In this document: positions 1 through 6,867 of the stretch, piece after piece
How positions within the stretch are numbered: position 1 is the first letter of the stretch
Layout: each line of letters starts with the position of its first letter
DNA from: Rugamonas aquatica
GTDB taxonomy: Bacteria; Pseudomonadota; Gammaproteobacteria; Burkholderiales; Burkholderiaceae_D
Length of the DNA stretch: 64,000 bases
Direction: 5' to 3'
Assembly: GCF_009380215.1 (NCBI RefSeq)
Contig: NZ_WHUG01000004.1
Location: 310,001-374,000 of the forward strand
Position numbers and translations under genes: made by a program
The notes under the pieces: generated by a model
Databases searched by the model: none
What the model was told of the DNA's origin: nothing
Seen by the model: only the letters and a program-made list of their open reading frames with translations

Positions 1-3
1 TTC

Positions 4-112
4 ATCTGCGGACGACACGCACCCGGCCTTCGTTCGACTTGTGGTTGTAGTTCTGGTTGCCATCGTTGAAGTTCTGGTTCCACGCGTTGGATGGGTTGGA
101 GGCGTGCTGCGT
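4..112 (-). repeat. DGR template repeat (TR)
   Basis: This 109-base stretch is the template of a diversity-generating retroelement. On the minus strand it reads like the last 35 codons of the three variable proteins but with AAC (Asn) at nine positions where those proteins differ, and it ends in a TGA directly after the conserved RVRVVRR segment. It aligns without gaps to 669-775, 3147-3255 and 3846-3954. By hand alignment every difference falls on a template adenine, the signature of adenine-specific mutagenic retrohoming. It lies downstream of avd, the usual avd-TR-RT order, so the reverse transcriptase gene should start just left of base 1. An ATG on the minus strand at 5-3 could be its start, but no ribosome site is visible. 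Confidence 0.95.
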
Positions 113-284
113 CTATTCGTGCTATCTACGTCGCCCCACCGAAGGCCTTGGCCGATCAGCGGGGAAACTGCACCAGGCCTGACCAGACACCGCCGGTTGG
201 TTCCTGTGATGTGCATGGCGGTGGCCTTGTGAGCCAGCGGCACGACCAGATTTAAAAATCGCTCAGACATGACGGCCTTGACGG

Positions 285-641
285 TCACATAGCGGGCGAC
301 GATGCGGAGTGCTTTCGCCATCCACCGGCCTGCCGGCCGACTTTCGCCGTGATGCCGATCGCCTTGGCGTACTGTCCTTTCGAGATCAGCCCCAGGTCAA
401 CGGCAAGCCGGAATAGCAGCTCCGTGACCTGGAGCCGCTCCAGCAGCATGTCCAGGTGAGGCACCTTGTCCCGAGCGCAGTTCGCCTTGTAGACGAGTAG
501 CGAGAGGTCCAGACACTCGGCGTTGATCTTCTGGCCGACCGTGGTCTTGTAGTCGCGGCGCATGTTCTTGATCAGCTCCATGGCCAGCAACATCAGTTCG
601 TAGGTCAGCTTGTAGATCGGCAGTTCGGTATGGAGGGCCAT
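285..641 (-). CDS. avd: Avd-like DGR accessory protein
   Basis: 118 residues, close to the usual length of DGR accessory variability determinants. These small basic four-helix-bundle proteins form a pentamer that binds the reverse transcriptase and is needed for template-primed cDNA synthesis. The sequence is helical throughout, with the ELPIYKLTYELML opening and later YK and LLF-containing helices typical of the family, and basic residues along the helices. It begins 13 bases after the stop of variable protein 1 and is followed by the template repeat, the canonical VR-avd-TR order. Assignment rests on family resemblance plus context; the generic four-helix bundle/S23 family is the only alternative. 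Confidence 0.85.
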   Translation of the reverse strand: MALHTELPIYKLTYELMLLAMELIKNMRRDYKTTVGQKINAECLDLSLLVYKANCARDKVPHLDMLLERLQVTELLFRLAVDLGLISKGQYAKAIGITAKVGRQAGGWRKHSASSPAM

Positions 642-654
642 ATAAATTACTGAA

Positions 655-1062
655 TTACTGAATGATTAATCTGCGGACGACACGCACCCGGCCTTCGTTC
701 GACTTGTGGCTGTAGACCTGGTCGCCATCGTAGAAGTACTGGCCCCACGCGTTGGATGGGTAGGAGGCGTGCTGCTCACCCGACCAGTGCCAATAAGGCT
801 CGAACTCGTCCTTCAGGTTGGCGAACAGCAGCGACTGCTCGCGGCGCGTCGGCAGCTCACCGCCGGCATCTGCCGCGAATTTCTTCGCCTGGTCCCACGT
901 CAGTTTTTCAGCCTTGGCCGGCAGCAGAACCAGGTGGATATCCGGGGCACCGTTTTTGCCCAGCAGCAGGCCAGCGTACAGCTCGCCTTCACGCAGGATC
1001 TGCGCCAAAAACTGCGCCTTCGCTTCGGGCGCGCCCTGCGCCACAATTGCTTCTTCGGTCAT
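655..1062 (-). CDS. DGR variable protein 1 (DUF1566-type)
   Basis: 135 residues, the shortest of three DGR target proteins in the operon. Residues 45-100 carry a DUF1566/Lcl-type core (an LTWDQAKKFAADAGG helix and a GELPTRREQSLL segment), followed by a WHWSGEQHAS turn and the variable repeat (669-775), which ends RVRVVRRLIIQ. Its C-type-lectin-like C-terminus is predicted to display the diversified residues as a binding surface. It lacks the N-terminal GGGYFTGII domain of the two larger paralogues and has no signal peptide. Compared with the template, nine bases differ, all at template adenines. It lies directly upstream of avd. Function of the displayed surface is unknown. Confidence 0.9.
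   Translation of the reverse strand: MTEEAIVAQGAPEAKAQFLAQILREGELYAGLLLGKNGAPDIHLVLLPAKAEKLTWDQAKKFAADAGGELPTRREQSLLFANLKDEFEPYWHWSGEQHASYPSNAWGQYFYDGDQVYSHKSNEGRVRVVRRLIIQ
669..775 (-). repeat. DGR variable repeat VR1
   Basis: Gap-free homologue of the template at 4-112, within the 3' end of variable protein 1. Nine substitutions by hand count, all at template adenines (five A to G, four A to T, coding strand). The invariant segment GGCCGGGTGCGTGTCGTCCG at its 3' end is the probable initiation-of-mutagenic-homing site. Confidence 0.93.
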
Positions 1063-1138
1063 GATCGTCTTTCGTTATGAGAGGTTGGCCGCCGGCCGAG
1101 GCGCGGCGGTACTGGGTGCGACAACTGCGGGTCTTGCG

Positions 1139-1249
1139 CTACCACCAGTTCCAGATCGCTAGGCCGATGAACAGGCCGTAGGTCAAGACGATCTCGATCC
1201 AGATGGCACGGCGGAAGTTGTGATTCGGTTTGACGGGTGGCTTAGTCAC
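1139..1249 (-). CDS. Small single-pass membrane protein
   Basis: A 36-residue reading frame beginning with GTG, preceded by AAGGAGG five bases upstream, inside the end of the HD-hydrolase gene, whose TAA it overlaps. After a basic N-terminus ([12 protein letters not shown]) comes one hydrophobic helix (about residues 15-33) and a terminal WNWW. Strong ribosome site and stop/start coupling support translation. No family recognised; it may anchor or regulate another product of this early operon. Confidence 0.55.
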   Translation of the reverse strand: MTKPPVKPNHNFRRAIWIEIVLTYGLFIGLAIWNWW

Positions 1250-1841
1250 AATCGCCTCCTTCGGTATCGGAAAAATGGGCATTCCGGAGCGCCACCAGTT
1301 CGTAGTACCGCTGCAGGAACTCAGCCTTGGCCTCGCGCGGCGCCAGCGGTGTGATGGGATCAGGCAGCGGCTGGACGCCTGCCAGGCATGCCCACTGCCC
1401 AGCACCTGCCGGCATCAGGTCGCGCTGCTCGGTGGCCAGCAGCACCATGTCGGCGGTCTTGATCTCGGCCGGCATCACCGGATTGACGCCGAAGCGGGTC
1501 AGGACGGCGTGCTCCACGGCCTTCTCGATCACCTTGTAGTCAGGCAGCATTGCTTTTAGTGGGCGAGATACGTCGCCGATGAAGGCCTCCGCCGCGTCAT
1601 GCAGAAGCCCCGCCAGCGCATGCTCAGGAGCCACTACATAGCTGACCAGCACCGAGTGCTGCGCCACCGAATAGAACTCGCGCACATGGCCCGTGAAACG
1701 GCACACGTGGGCCAGTGCGTGGGCGACGTCCTCGATGTCGAAGACGGAGTCGGCGGGCGTTACGAAATTGAAGTAGTTGCCCGACTGCGTGAAGATGTCC
1801 GGACGCATCGGCGCGCCGACGAAGTTGGCGTGGCCGCTCAT
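1242..1841 (-). CDS. HD-domain phosphohydrolase (YfbR-like)
   Basis: 199 residues. A histidine in AQHSVLVS (about residue 63) and the HD pair in [18 protein letters not shown] (about 80-97) form the metal site typical of phage and YfbR-like HD hydrolases, which remove the 5' phosphate from deoxynucleoside monophosphates. Phage copies are thought to adjust nucleotide pools during replication, although substrate cannot be told from sequence. The start codon overlaps the stop of rdgC (ATGA), so the two are translationally coupled, and its own end overlaps the following 36-residue gene. It sits in the leftward early operon with the DGR genes. Confidence 0.8.
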   Translation of the reverse strand: MSGHANFVGAPMRPDIFTQSGNYFNFVTPADSVFDIEDVAHALAHVCRFTGHVREFYSVAQHSVLVSYVVAPEHALAGLLHDAAEAFIGDVSRPLKAMLPDYKVIEKAVEHAVLTRFGVNPVMPAEIKTADMVLLATEQRDLMPAGAGQWACLAGVQPLPDPITPLAPREAKAEFLQRYYELVALRNAHFSDTEGGDCD

Positions 1842-2737
1842 GCTTTCGCCTCCCCGCCCAGGGCCTCGACCACGTCGGCCATCAGCTTGGCCAGCTCACC
1901 GGTCATCAGCATGAAGTCGCCGTCGAAACGCTCGTCGTTGTTCTTGGTGCTGGATTCCTTTTCAGCGATGACGTCCAGCGGCTTGATGCCCTTGATCGCC
2001 AGCGACTCGGTCAGCACGAAGGAAATCTTGCTGTCCCAGGTCATCGCCAGGCGCATGCACTGCTTGCCGGCCGCGATGTGGCGGCGCACTTCGTCCGCTT
2101 CCAGCGTGTGGCACACGTAGCGCACGGCCGCCTTGCTTTCGCCGGTGGCGCGCAGTTCGGTGTCCATGTCGACCGTGAAGCCGGCCGGCGCATCGTCGGC
2201 CTGCAGCCATTCGGTCATCACGCCCACCGGCGAGCGCTGCACGCGCAGGCTTTCCAGCGGCAGCTTGTCGACCGCCTTGAGCAGCAGCTTAATGACTTCG
2301 TCGGCCTTGGCCGGGCTGGCGGCATCGACCACCAGCCAACCGTTGACCGGATCGATCCACACGCTCGTAGTGTCGGCAATGCTCAGCGCGCGCGGCAGCA
2401 GCTCATCGGCGATCTGTTCCTTGAGTTCCTTCATCGCCTTCTTGCCAGGCATGAAGCCCTGCGCCTCGTTCATTTCCTGTGCGCGCTTCTTGGCCAGCTG
2501 ACTAACCGCCTTGGCCGGGATCAGCTTCTTCTCGGTCCTCAGGTGCAGGAGCATCTGGCGGTTGACGTTGTGCACCAGGTCGCCGCCCTCGCGCGGAGGA
2601 ACCCAGCCCTGGCGGATCAGGTCATTGCTCTCAGCTGGCACGTACCAGTGCGGCGCCAGCGCGTCGATCAGATCGGCGGCCGTCATCTGCCAGTTCTTTG
2701 GCAGGCAGTAGATTTGTAAGTTCTTGAACCACGACAT
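1838..2737 (-). CDS. rdgC: RdgC-like recombination-associated protein
   Basis: 299 residues, the normal length for RdgC, a ring-shaped DNA-binding protein that coats duplex DNA and limits RecA-mediated exchange. Recognised from the N-terminus ([13 protein letters not shown]), the [14 protein letters not shown] segment, a [16 protein letters not shown] stretch and the terminal KGIKPLDV region. Prophages often carry a copy with other recombination genes in the operon leaving the left early promoter, which fits its place here. In a DGR phage it could in principle influence cDNA-dependent homing, but that is speculation. Starts at ATG 2737, next to a small gene 15 bases upstream. Confidence 0.88.
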   Translation of the reverse strand: MSWFKNLQIYCLPKNWQMTAADLIDALAPHWYVPAESNDLIRQGWVPPREGGDLVHNVNRQMLLHLRTEKKLIPAKAVSQLAKKRAQEMNEAQGFMPGKKAMKELKEQIADELLPRALSIADTTSVWIDPVNGWLVVDAASPAKADEVIKLLLKAVDKLPLESLRVQRSPVGVMTEWLQADDAPAGFTVDMDTELRATGESKAAVRYVCHTLEADEVRRHIAAGKQCMRLAMTWDSKISFVLTESLAIKGIKPLDVIAEKESSTKNNDERFDGDFMLMTGELAKLMADVVEALGGEAKA

Positions 2738-2752
2738 GGCGAGTCCTTCTCG

Positions 2753-2944
2753 TTATTTTTGGCTGATGATCTGGTGCATGCGTTCTTCCGCCGCGCCTTG
2801 GGCGCGGAGCGCCTGGAGCAGTTCCGCACCGATGCTGGTGTACTCGGCGCGCAGCTGGCGGCTGCGCTGCACGCTCAGGCGGTATGCACGCCGTGCGTTG
2901 TGGCGCCGCACCGCGCGGTACAGCAGGTAGGCCCAGCCGATCAT
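2753..2944 (-). CDS. Small basic helical protein
   Basis: 63 residues with a short hydrophobic N-terminus (MIGWAYLLYRAV) followed by an Arg-rich, probably coiled helix. Its ATG overlaps the stop of the upstream 43-residue gene (ATGA), so it belongs to the leftward operon. No family recognised; the N-terminus could be a short membrane anchor. Confidence 0.55.
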   Translation of the reverse strand: MIGWAYLLYRAVRRHNARRAYRLSVQRSRQLRAEYTSIGAELLQALRAQGAAEERMHQIISQK

Positions 2945-3072
2945 GGCTGCACCATTGCCGTCACGCCCAGTGCGCCGGCGTCATACGCCGCATCGATCAG
3001 CAGGCCGAGGTCGCCGATCGCTGCATAAGTACGCATGCCGTCGGCAGTGCGCTCGGTGATGAGAAATTTCAT
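2941..3072 (-). CDS. Small conserved-looking phage protein
   Basis: 43 residues (MKFLITERTADGMRTYAAIG at its start), in frame from ATG 3072 to the TGA that overlaps the next start. Contains an acidic helix and ends VTAMVQP. A GGAGACG ribosome site lies just upstream. Short gene between variable protein 2 and rdgC; function unknown. Coupling to the next gene is the main support. Confidence 0.5.
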   Translation of the reverse strand: MKFLITERTADGMRTYAAIGDLGLLIDAAYDAGALGVTAMVQP

Positions 3073-3135
3073 GAACGTCTCCATCAGATTGGCGGATGCG
3101 CCGCAGGCGGCGCCGAGTATCGAATTGATGAATGA

Positions 3136-3768
3136 CTAAATTGGCAATCTGCGGACGACACGCACCCGGCCTTCGCTCGACTCGTGGTAGTAGTACTGGT
3201 TGCCATCGTTGAAGTTCTGGCTCCACGCGCCGGATGGGTAGGAGGCGTGCTGCGTGCTGGACCAGTACCACCAGTCCTCCAACGCATCTGCGCCGCCTTC
3301 GCGGAAGGTCTCGACGGTTGTTTGAGTTGGAGTCTCGTCGGCGTAGGCTTCGCCCACCGGCACGCTGCTTGGGTTGATGCCGTCTTCGCCGTCGGCGTAG
3401 TTTTCCTGGGCGGTGGGTTTGAAGGCGCGGTATTGCAGCTCCTGCTCGTCGCGGCTCGGGATGTACCAGTCGCTGAACCCGTTGACCGTCAGCGCCATAG
3501 CCGCCTGCGCCAGCTCGCTGCCAGCGCTGGCCAGCGCCTCCGTGTTGGTCTGGCCGTCGGCGCGGTGCTTGGCGCCATCGACCATTGCGGGCGCTGACTG
3601 CAGCTTGCCGCGCAACTCGCCGGCGGCACCGGCCGTGATCAGCGCGAACTGCTTGCCTTCGACCTGGATGATGCCGGTGAAGTAGCCGCCGCCGAAAGGC
3701 GCGCCGATGATGGTGGGAACGGCCTCGGGGGAGAGGGCAGGGGATGCAGCAGCTACAGCAGTGCTCAT
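3136..3768 (-). CDS. DGR variable protein 2 (DUF1566-type)
   Basis: 210 residues from the preferred start at 3768. An ATG at 3780 exists, but its own second codon supplies the GGAG ribosome site six bases before the 3768 start and nothing precedes 3780. The N-terminal part carries IGAPFGGGYFTGII-type beta strands (about 20-60). A DUF1566 core follows with DWYIPSRDEQEL, then WWYWSSTQHAS and the variable repeat (3147-3255), ending RVRVVRRLPI. Eight template/variable differences all fall on template adenines. It shares both domains with variable protein 3, so the two arose by duplication. No signal peptide: cytoplasmic or virion-borne rather than exported by Sec. Confidence 0.9.
   Translation of the reverse strand: MSTAVAAASPALSPEAVPTIIGAPFGGGYFTGIIQVEGKQFALITAGAAGELRGKLQSAPAMVDGAKHRADGQTNTEALASAGSELAQAAMALTVNGFSDWYIPSRDEQELQYRAFKPTAQENYADGEDGINPSSVPVGEAYADETPTQTTVETFREGGADALEDWWYWSSTQHASYPSGAWSQNFNDGNQYYYHESSEGRVRVVRRLPI
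3147..3255 (-). repeat. DGR variable repeat VR2
   Basis: 109 bases aligned gap-free to the template. Eight substitutions by hand count (five A to G, three A to T on the coding strand), one of which changes the HKS lysine to Glu. The least diverged stretch keeps template Asn at three successive variable positions. Confidence 0.93.
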
Positions 3769-3834
3769 GGTGTGCTCCATAGGTTAGGCGAAGGAAGCCG
3801 GCGCGGCGCGCCGGGAAAGAAAATTACTGAAGGA

Positions 3835-4659
3835 CTAAATGGGCAATCTGCGGACGACACGCACCCGGCCTCCGTACGACTTGTGGTCGTAGCCCTGGAC
3901 GCCAACGTAGAAGCCCTGGCCCCACGCGTAGGATGGGCTGGAGGCGTGCTGCGTGCTAGACCAGTACCAGGCGGCAGCCAGCGCGTCTACGCCGCCTGTA
4001 CGGAAGTTCGCGGCGATGGTCTGGGCTGGGCAGTCCTCGGTGTATAGCCTGCCAACGGGAAGGCTGCTCGAATTGGCGCCGTCACCGCTGGTGACGGCGT
4101 TGCGCTGGGTGGTGGGCTTGAGGTTGCGGTACATCAGCTCCAGCTCGTCGCGCGAGGGGATGTACCAGTCCTTGTGTCCGCCGATGGTGAGGTCCATCGC
4201 CTGCGCGGCCAGCGCGCTACCGGCCGCCACCATCGTTAGTGTGTTGCTGGCGCCGTCACAGCGCGACACCGGCGCGGCAGGGCCGCTGTAGTCGCGATTC
4301 CATATGCCGCGCAGCTCGCCCTCGGCGCCGGCCGTGATCAGCGCGTAGCGCTTGCCGTCGACGGTGATGATGCCGGTAAAGTAGCCTCCGCCGTACGGCG
4401 CACCGATGGCGCCGGTGAAGTCGGACTCAGGTTGCGCCGATAGTGCGCTAAGGCCCAGTTGGGCGATCAGGTCGGGGGATGCAGTGATGACGCGCTGGTC
4501 GACGTCGAGCACGACCAGGTGCTGGCCGTAGCGGTCGGTGTACTTGGTGAGGCCTTCCCACCTTGAGGCGACGGCCAGGCCGGCGATGATGCGGTCACCC
4601 AGCTTGGCGCTGTAGGTGCGTTCTTCGGTGATGCTCAGGACTGCGGCGGCTGGGGACAT
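3835..4659 (-). CDS. DGR variable protein 3 (DUF1566-type)
   Basis: 274 residues from ATG 4659, chosen because the ATG at 4671 only supplies the GGAG located six bases upstream of 4659, the same arrangement as in variable protein 2. The extra N-terminal 80 residues (SAKLGDRIIAGLAVASRWEG onwards) are absent from the other two. Then come the GAPYGGGYFTGIITVDGK module (about 85-115), the DWYIPSRDELELMY core, WYWSSTQHAS and the variable repeat. Fifteen differences from the template make it the most diversified. First gene of the DGR operon, directly downstream of an operator-bearing promoter. Binding target unknown. Confidence 0.9.
   Translation of the reverse strand: MSPAAAVLSITEERTYSAKLGDRIIAGLAVASRWEGLTKYTDRYGQHLVVLDVDQRVITASPDLIAQLGLSALSAQPESDFTGAIGAPYGGGYFTGIITVDGKRYALITAGAEGELRGIWNRDYSGPAAPVSRCDGASNTLTMVAAGSALAAQAMDLTIGGHKDWYIPSRDELELMYRNLKPTTQRNAVTSGDGANSSSLPVGRLYTEDCPAQTIAANFRTGGVDALAAAWYWSSTQHASSPSYAWGQGFYVGVQGYDHKSYGGRVRVVRRLPI
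3846..3954 (-). repeat. DGR variable repeat VR3
   Basis: 109 bases aligned gap-free to the template. Fifteen substitutions by hand count (ten A to G, five A to T on the coding strand), all at template adenines, including an Asp to Val and a Glu to Gly change outside the AAC codons. Confidence 0.93.
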
Positions 4660-4686
4660 CTTTTTCTCCATCGGTTGAGGATTCGA

Positions 4687-4744
4687 TGGAATTACCTTAC
4701 CAAAAAGATAAACTTACCGCAAGTTGAATTTACCAAAAGGATTA
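4687..4744 (-). promoter_or_regulatory. Promoter and two operators of the DGR operon
   Basis: On the minus strand TTGCGG (4722-4717), a 17-base spacer and TAAGGT (4699-4694) form a sigma70-type promoter; transcription would begin near 4687, about 28 bases before variable protein 3. The spacer holds TTTATCTTTTTGGTAA (4712-4697), identical to a site in the repressor/cro intergenic region at 6505-6520. A second related site, TTTACCAAAAGGATTA, lies at 4729-4744. The prophage repressor therefore probably controls the DGR operon. Binding is inferred, not shown. Confidence 0.65.
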
Positions 4745-4807
4745 AAATAATTGTCGACCCGATAGAACTTCAACTATTATGAGGAGCGGGTCAGCAATTC
4801 TGGGTGC

Positions 4808-4833
4808 AAAAAAAACGCCCGCGCATGGCGGGC
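4808..4833 (-). terminator. Intrinsic terminator after the RHH gene
   Basis: On the minus strand GCCCGC-CATGC-GCGGGC is followed by G and eight T. It would end transcription leaving the ribbon-helix-helix gene (5114-5344) before the DGR promoter. Confidence 0.6.
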
Positions 4834-4838
4834 TGGCG

Positions 4839-5117
4839 ATGAGTGATGCAGGTTACTGGGAAATGGGGAACTTCGATCCTGCCGCGAAGATTCCTATCAT
4901 TGCTATGACGGTTACGACCAGTGTCATTATGGCAAAAAGCTTGATAAATGTTTTCGCAGTAGGGTTGCTAGCGAGTTCCAACATCCGCGTGACAATATAC
5001 ATTCCTATCATGATGCTAAGTGCAGGGATCATAGAGCTCCTGGTGCGGCAAGGGCGTGCCGATTCGCCAGATGATTATAGGAAAATTGACAACTGGAAAT
5101 CTATCCAATTGTATTAA
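4839..5117 (+). CDS. Possible small membrane protein
   Basis: 92 residues from ATG 4839; an upstream in-frame ATG (4779) would place a terminator hairpin inside the gene. Two hydrophobic segments (about residues 17-37 and 47-70) and a polar C-terminus suggest a two-helix inner-membrane protein. No clear ribosome site, and it runs against its neighbours and overlaps the end of the RHH gene by four bases, so it may be a lysogeny-expressed accessory gene or a chance frame. Confidence 0.4.
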   Translation: MSDAGYWEMGNFDPAAKIPIIAMTVTTSVIMAKSLINVFAVGLLASSNIRVTIYIPIMMLSAGIIELLVRQGRADSPDDYRKIDNWKSIQLY

Positions 5118-5344
5118 TCGCTGCTGTTACCCTGCCTGTCACGCACCAGCTTCTTTAGAGTAGAGATTTCCTCAGTCAGCGTTTGTATTTGTGCTAAGAC
5201 TGGTCCAGCACGTAGGCGGTGATTGATTTCGGCATTGATTGACCAGGCCTGTCTGGCTGCTGCTTCCACCAGCTGCGTATGTAGTTCGGTTGAGATTCGG
5301 ATGGTGAATGCCACCGTCCCTGTCTCGGATTTGGTTTTTTTCAT
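5114..5344 (-). CDS. Arc-type ribbon-helix-helix regulator
   Basis: 76 residues. The segment TVAFTIRISTELHTQLVEAA gives the beta strand and first helix of an Arc/MetJ-type ribbon-helix-helix fold, followed by a second helix (SINAEINHRL) and a C-terminal coiled coil (QIQTLTEEISTLKKLV) that could drive oligomerisation. Such proteins bind DNA as dimers; in phages they repress antirepressor or early genes. It is transcribed leftward between the cI-like region and the DGR operon, with its own terminator at 4808-4833. Target unknown. Confidence 0.75.
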   Translation of the reverse strand: MKKTKSETGTVAFTIRISTELHTQLVEAAARQAWSINAEINHRLRAGPVLAQIQTLTEEISTLKKLVRDRQGNSSD

Positions 5345-5569
5345 CGCGCGATGATTGCGCGCCCGCTACGAAAAGTGTTGTTTTTGGTGCGTATTCGCAC
5401 CATATATTTTGAGAACTGACGGACTGCAGATTTAACATTGTCGAGCTATTGCTAGCTACGATAGCGAGGAGCGGTGGAATTGTTGAGATGAAATAATAAT
5501 TACCAATGGGTACCGGTGTTACATTCCGCGTATATTGAAGCCATCTCAACAGCCACAAGGAGTCACACG

Positions 5570-5743
5570 ATGGAATGCAGCGATCCGAGACGTTCGGATG
5601 AGGATAGGGTGAAGGCGGCGCTTGATCGAATGGACGATGAGGCTGTTGCGGCCATGGCCGACATGATGGAGGATGCCGCAAAAAAGCATCCTCGGCCAGC
5701 GTTGCCTGGTCGCCAAAATGTGAACCCAGTTTCAGACGAATAG
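5570..5743 (+). CDS. Small acidic protein
   Basis: 57 residues from ATG 5570, chosen over an upstream ATG because AAGGAG stands seven bases before it. Acidic and helical (RSDEDRVKAALDRMDDEAVA and a Met-rich continuation) with a Pro-rich tail. No family recognised. Located between the RHH gene and the repressor on the opposite strand, so probably transcribed separately. Confidence 0.5.
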   Translation: MECSDPRRSDEDRVKAALDRMDDEAVAAMADMMEDAAKKHPRPALPGRQNVNPVSDE

Positions 5744-5959
5744 TTCACGGGAAACATGTTGATCTGCCAAAAACTCGCAGGTCAATTTTTCAGCATTAAA
5801 TAATCTATTCCTTGTGACAATTCGTTAGTTTGCACAGATACAAACAGGCGTATTGTTGCCGTTCAAATACTTGAATTGCTTAAGATGAACGACAGGGATC
5901 GAGCACTAAAAGCTTGGAAAAATTTATCCGATGAATGCCGGGCAGGGATGCTTCCGATG

Positions 5960-6436
5960 TTACAGGCTATGGCCGTCGCCCGTCCCAGAAGGCCGGTCCT
6001 TCGGCTTGTGGTCGATAACGGTTGCAAGGATCTTCTTGGGGGCGTTGTCGGCGGCGCTTTCGATCATCGAAACGCCAACATCATTAGCAATTCTGTAACG
6101 CCTAAGGATGGCGGCCTCGCGCTCGTCAATCGCTTTGATGTACACAAGTTGCTCTAAATCCAGGGAATATCGAACCTGATCTGGTGCTGCCGCGCGCGAC
6201 TCCGAATCCATGTCAGAACCTTTCTGGTGAGCGACGTCCAGCCAGCCTCCTGGCTTAGAAAACGCCGTCTCAATTCGCTTAGCAATTGAGTTTCCAATAT
6301 TCTTCTTCGGGTTCTTGCCGATTATCTGGCTAACCTGAGACGCATCCATCTCCAGCATCCGGCCGAAATCAGTCGGGCCGCCCACACTATGCGCAAGCGC
6401 TCTGGCGTTTTCACGGCGTATGTCTTCTCTCGTCAT
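5960..6436 (-). CDS. CI-like prophage repressor (HTH, no peptidase domain)
   Basis: 158 residues from ATG 6436. Residues 1-70 form an HTH domain (REDIRRENARALAHSVGGPT, then DFGRMLEMDASQVSQIIG with helix 3 in SQVSQII) and the KKNIGNSIAKRIETAF helix common to such phage repressors. The C-terminal half has no S24 Ser-Lys peptidase, so unlike the repressor of the second element it should not be self-cleaved by RecA. An upstream frame to 6478 would start inside an operator and is rejected. It is divergent from the cro-like gene, across three operator-like sites, the standard lysogeny switch layout. Confidence 0.75.
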   Translation of the reverse strand: MTREDIRRENARALAHSVGGPTDFGRMLEMDASQVSQIIGKNPKKNIGNSIAKRIETAFSKPGGWLDVAHQKGSDMDSESRAAAPDQVRYSLDLEQLVYIKAIDEREAAILRRYRIANDVGVSMIESAADNAPKKILATVIDHKPKDRPSGTGDGHSL

Positions 6437-6454
6437 TTCAGCATCATCCAGTAA

Positions 6455-6523
6455 TTTACCAAATAGATAAATGACCAAAAAGGTAAATTTCGCCTTGCCT
6501 TGACTTTATCTTTTTGGTAAAGT
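6455..6523. promoter_or_regulatory. Lysogeny switch: three operators and divergent promoters
   Basis: Three related sites: TTTACCAAATAGATAAA (6455-6471), ATGACCAAAAAGGTAAAT (6471-6488) and TTTATCTTTTTGGTAAA (6505-6521), loosely a TTACC-N5-GGTAA palindrome. Rightward promoter: TTGCCT (6495-6500), 17 bases, TAAAGT (6518-6523). Leftward: TTTTTG, 17 bases, TAAATT. The rightward promoter would start transcription at about the ATG of the cro-like gene, so that transcript may be leaderless. Confidence 0.65.
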
Positions 6524-6529
6524 CGATTC

Positions 6530-6778
6530 ATGGACATGAAAACCTTTTTGCGTCAATCCACCCCCGAACAGCGCGAAGCGCTCGCTGCGACAGTGTGCTC
6601 TTCTGTTGGCTACTTCTACCTCATTGGAGGGGGCCACAAGAAGCCGGGCGCCAGTCTTTGCAAACGGTTGGTGGCGGCTGAACCTAGACTCTCGCTCCCT
6701 GAGCTCCGGCCCGACATATGGCCTCCAGTTAGCCCCAGTTCATCGGACGCACCCCTGACAAACGACAAGCTTACATAA
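6530..6778 (+). CDS. Cro/YdaS-like DNA-binding protein
   Basis: 82 residues. The opening KTFLRQSTPEQREALAATV, then SSVGYFYLIGGGHKKPGASLC and KRLVAAEPRLSLPELRPDIW follow the YdaS/Cro-like HTH family, found as the first gene of the rightward early operon opposite the prophage repressor. It likely represses the repressor promoter and commits to lytic growth. A second ATG at 6536 is possible. The -10 box ends only six bases before the start. Confidence 0.75.
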   Translation: MDMKTFLRQSTPEQREALAATVCSSVGYFYLIGGGHKKPGASLCKRLVAAEPRLSLPELRPDIWPPVSPSSSDAPLTNDKLT

Positions 6779-6867
6779 GGCGAGATCAAGATTTCTAGCT
6801 TGGCCGATGGATGCTTAAGTATCTCATTCAAATAAACCAACTTTGCATTTGTTTAAAGGATTTGCAA

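Noticed and set aside
4779..4838. Upstream start for the 4839-5117 frame
   Set aside because: The extra codons run through the minus-strand terminator hairpin at 4808-4833 and have no ribosome site.
5885..6157. A 90-residue rightward frame antisense to the repressor
   Set aside because: About 200 bases overlap the repressor gene on the other strand. Only the first 25 codons are free, and there is no ribosome site or family resemblance.
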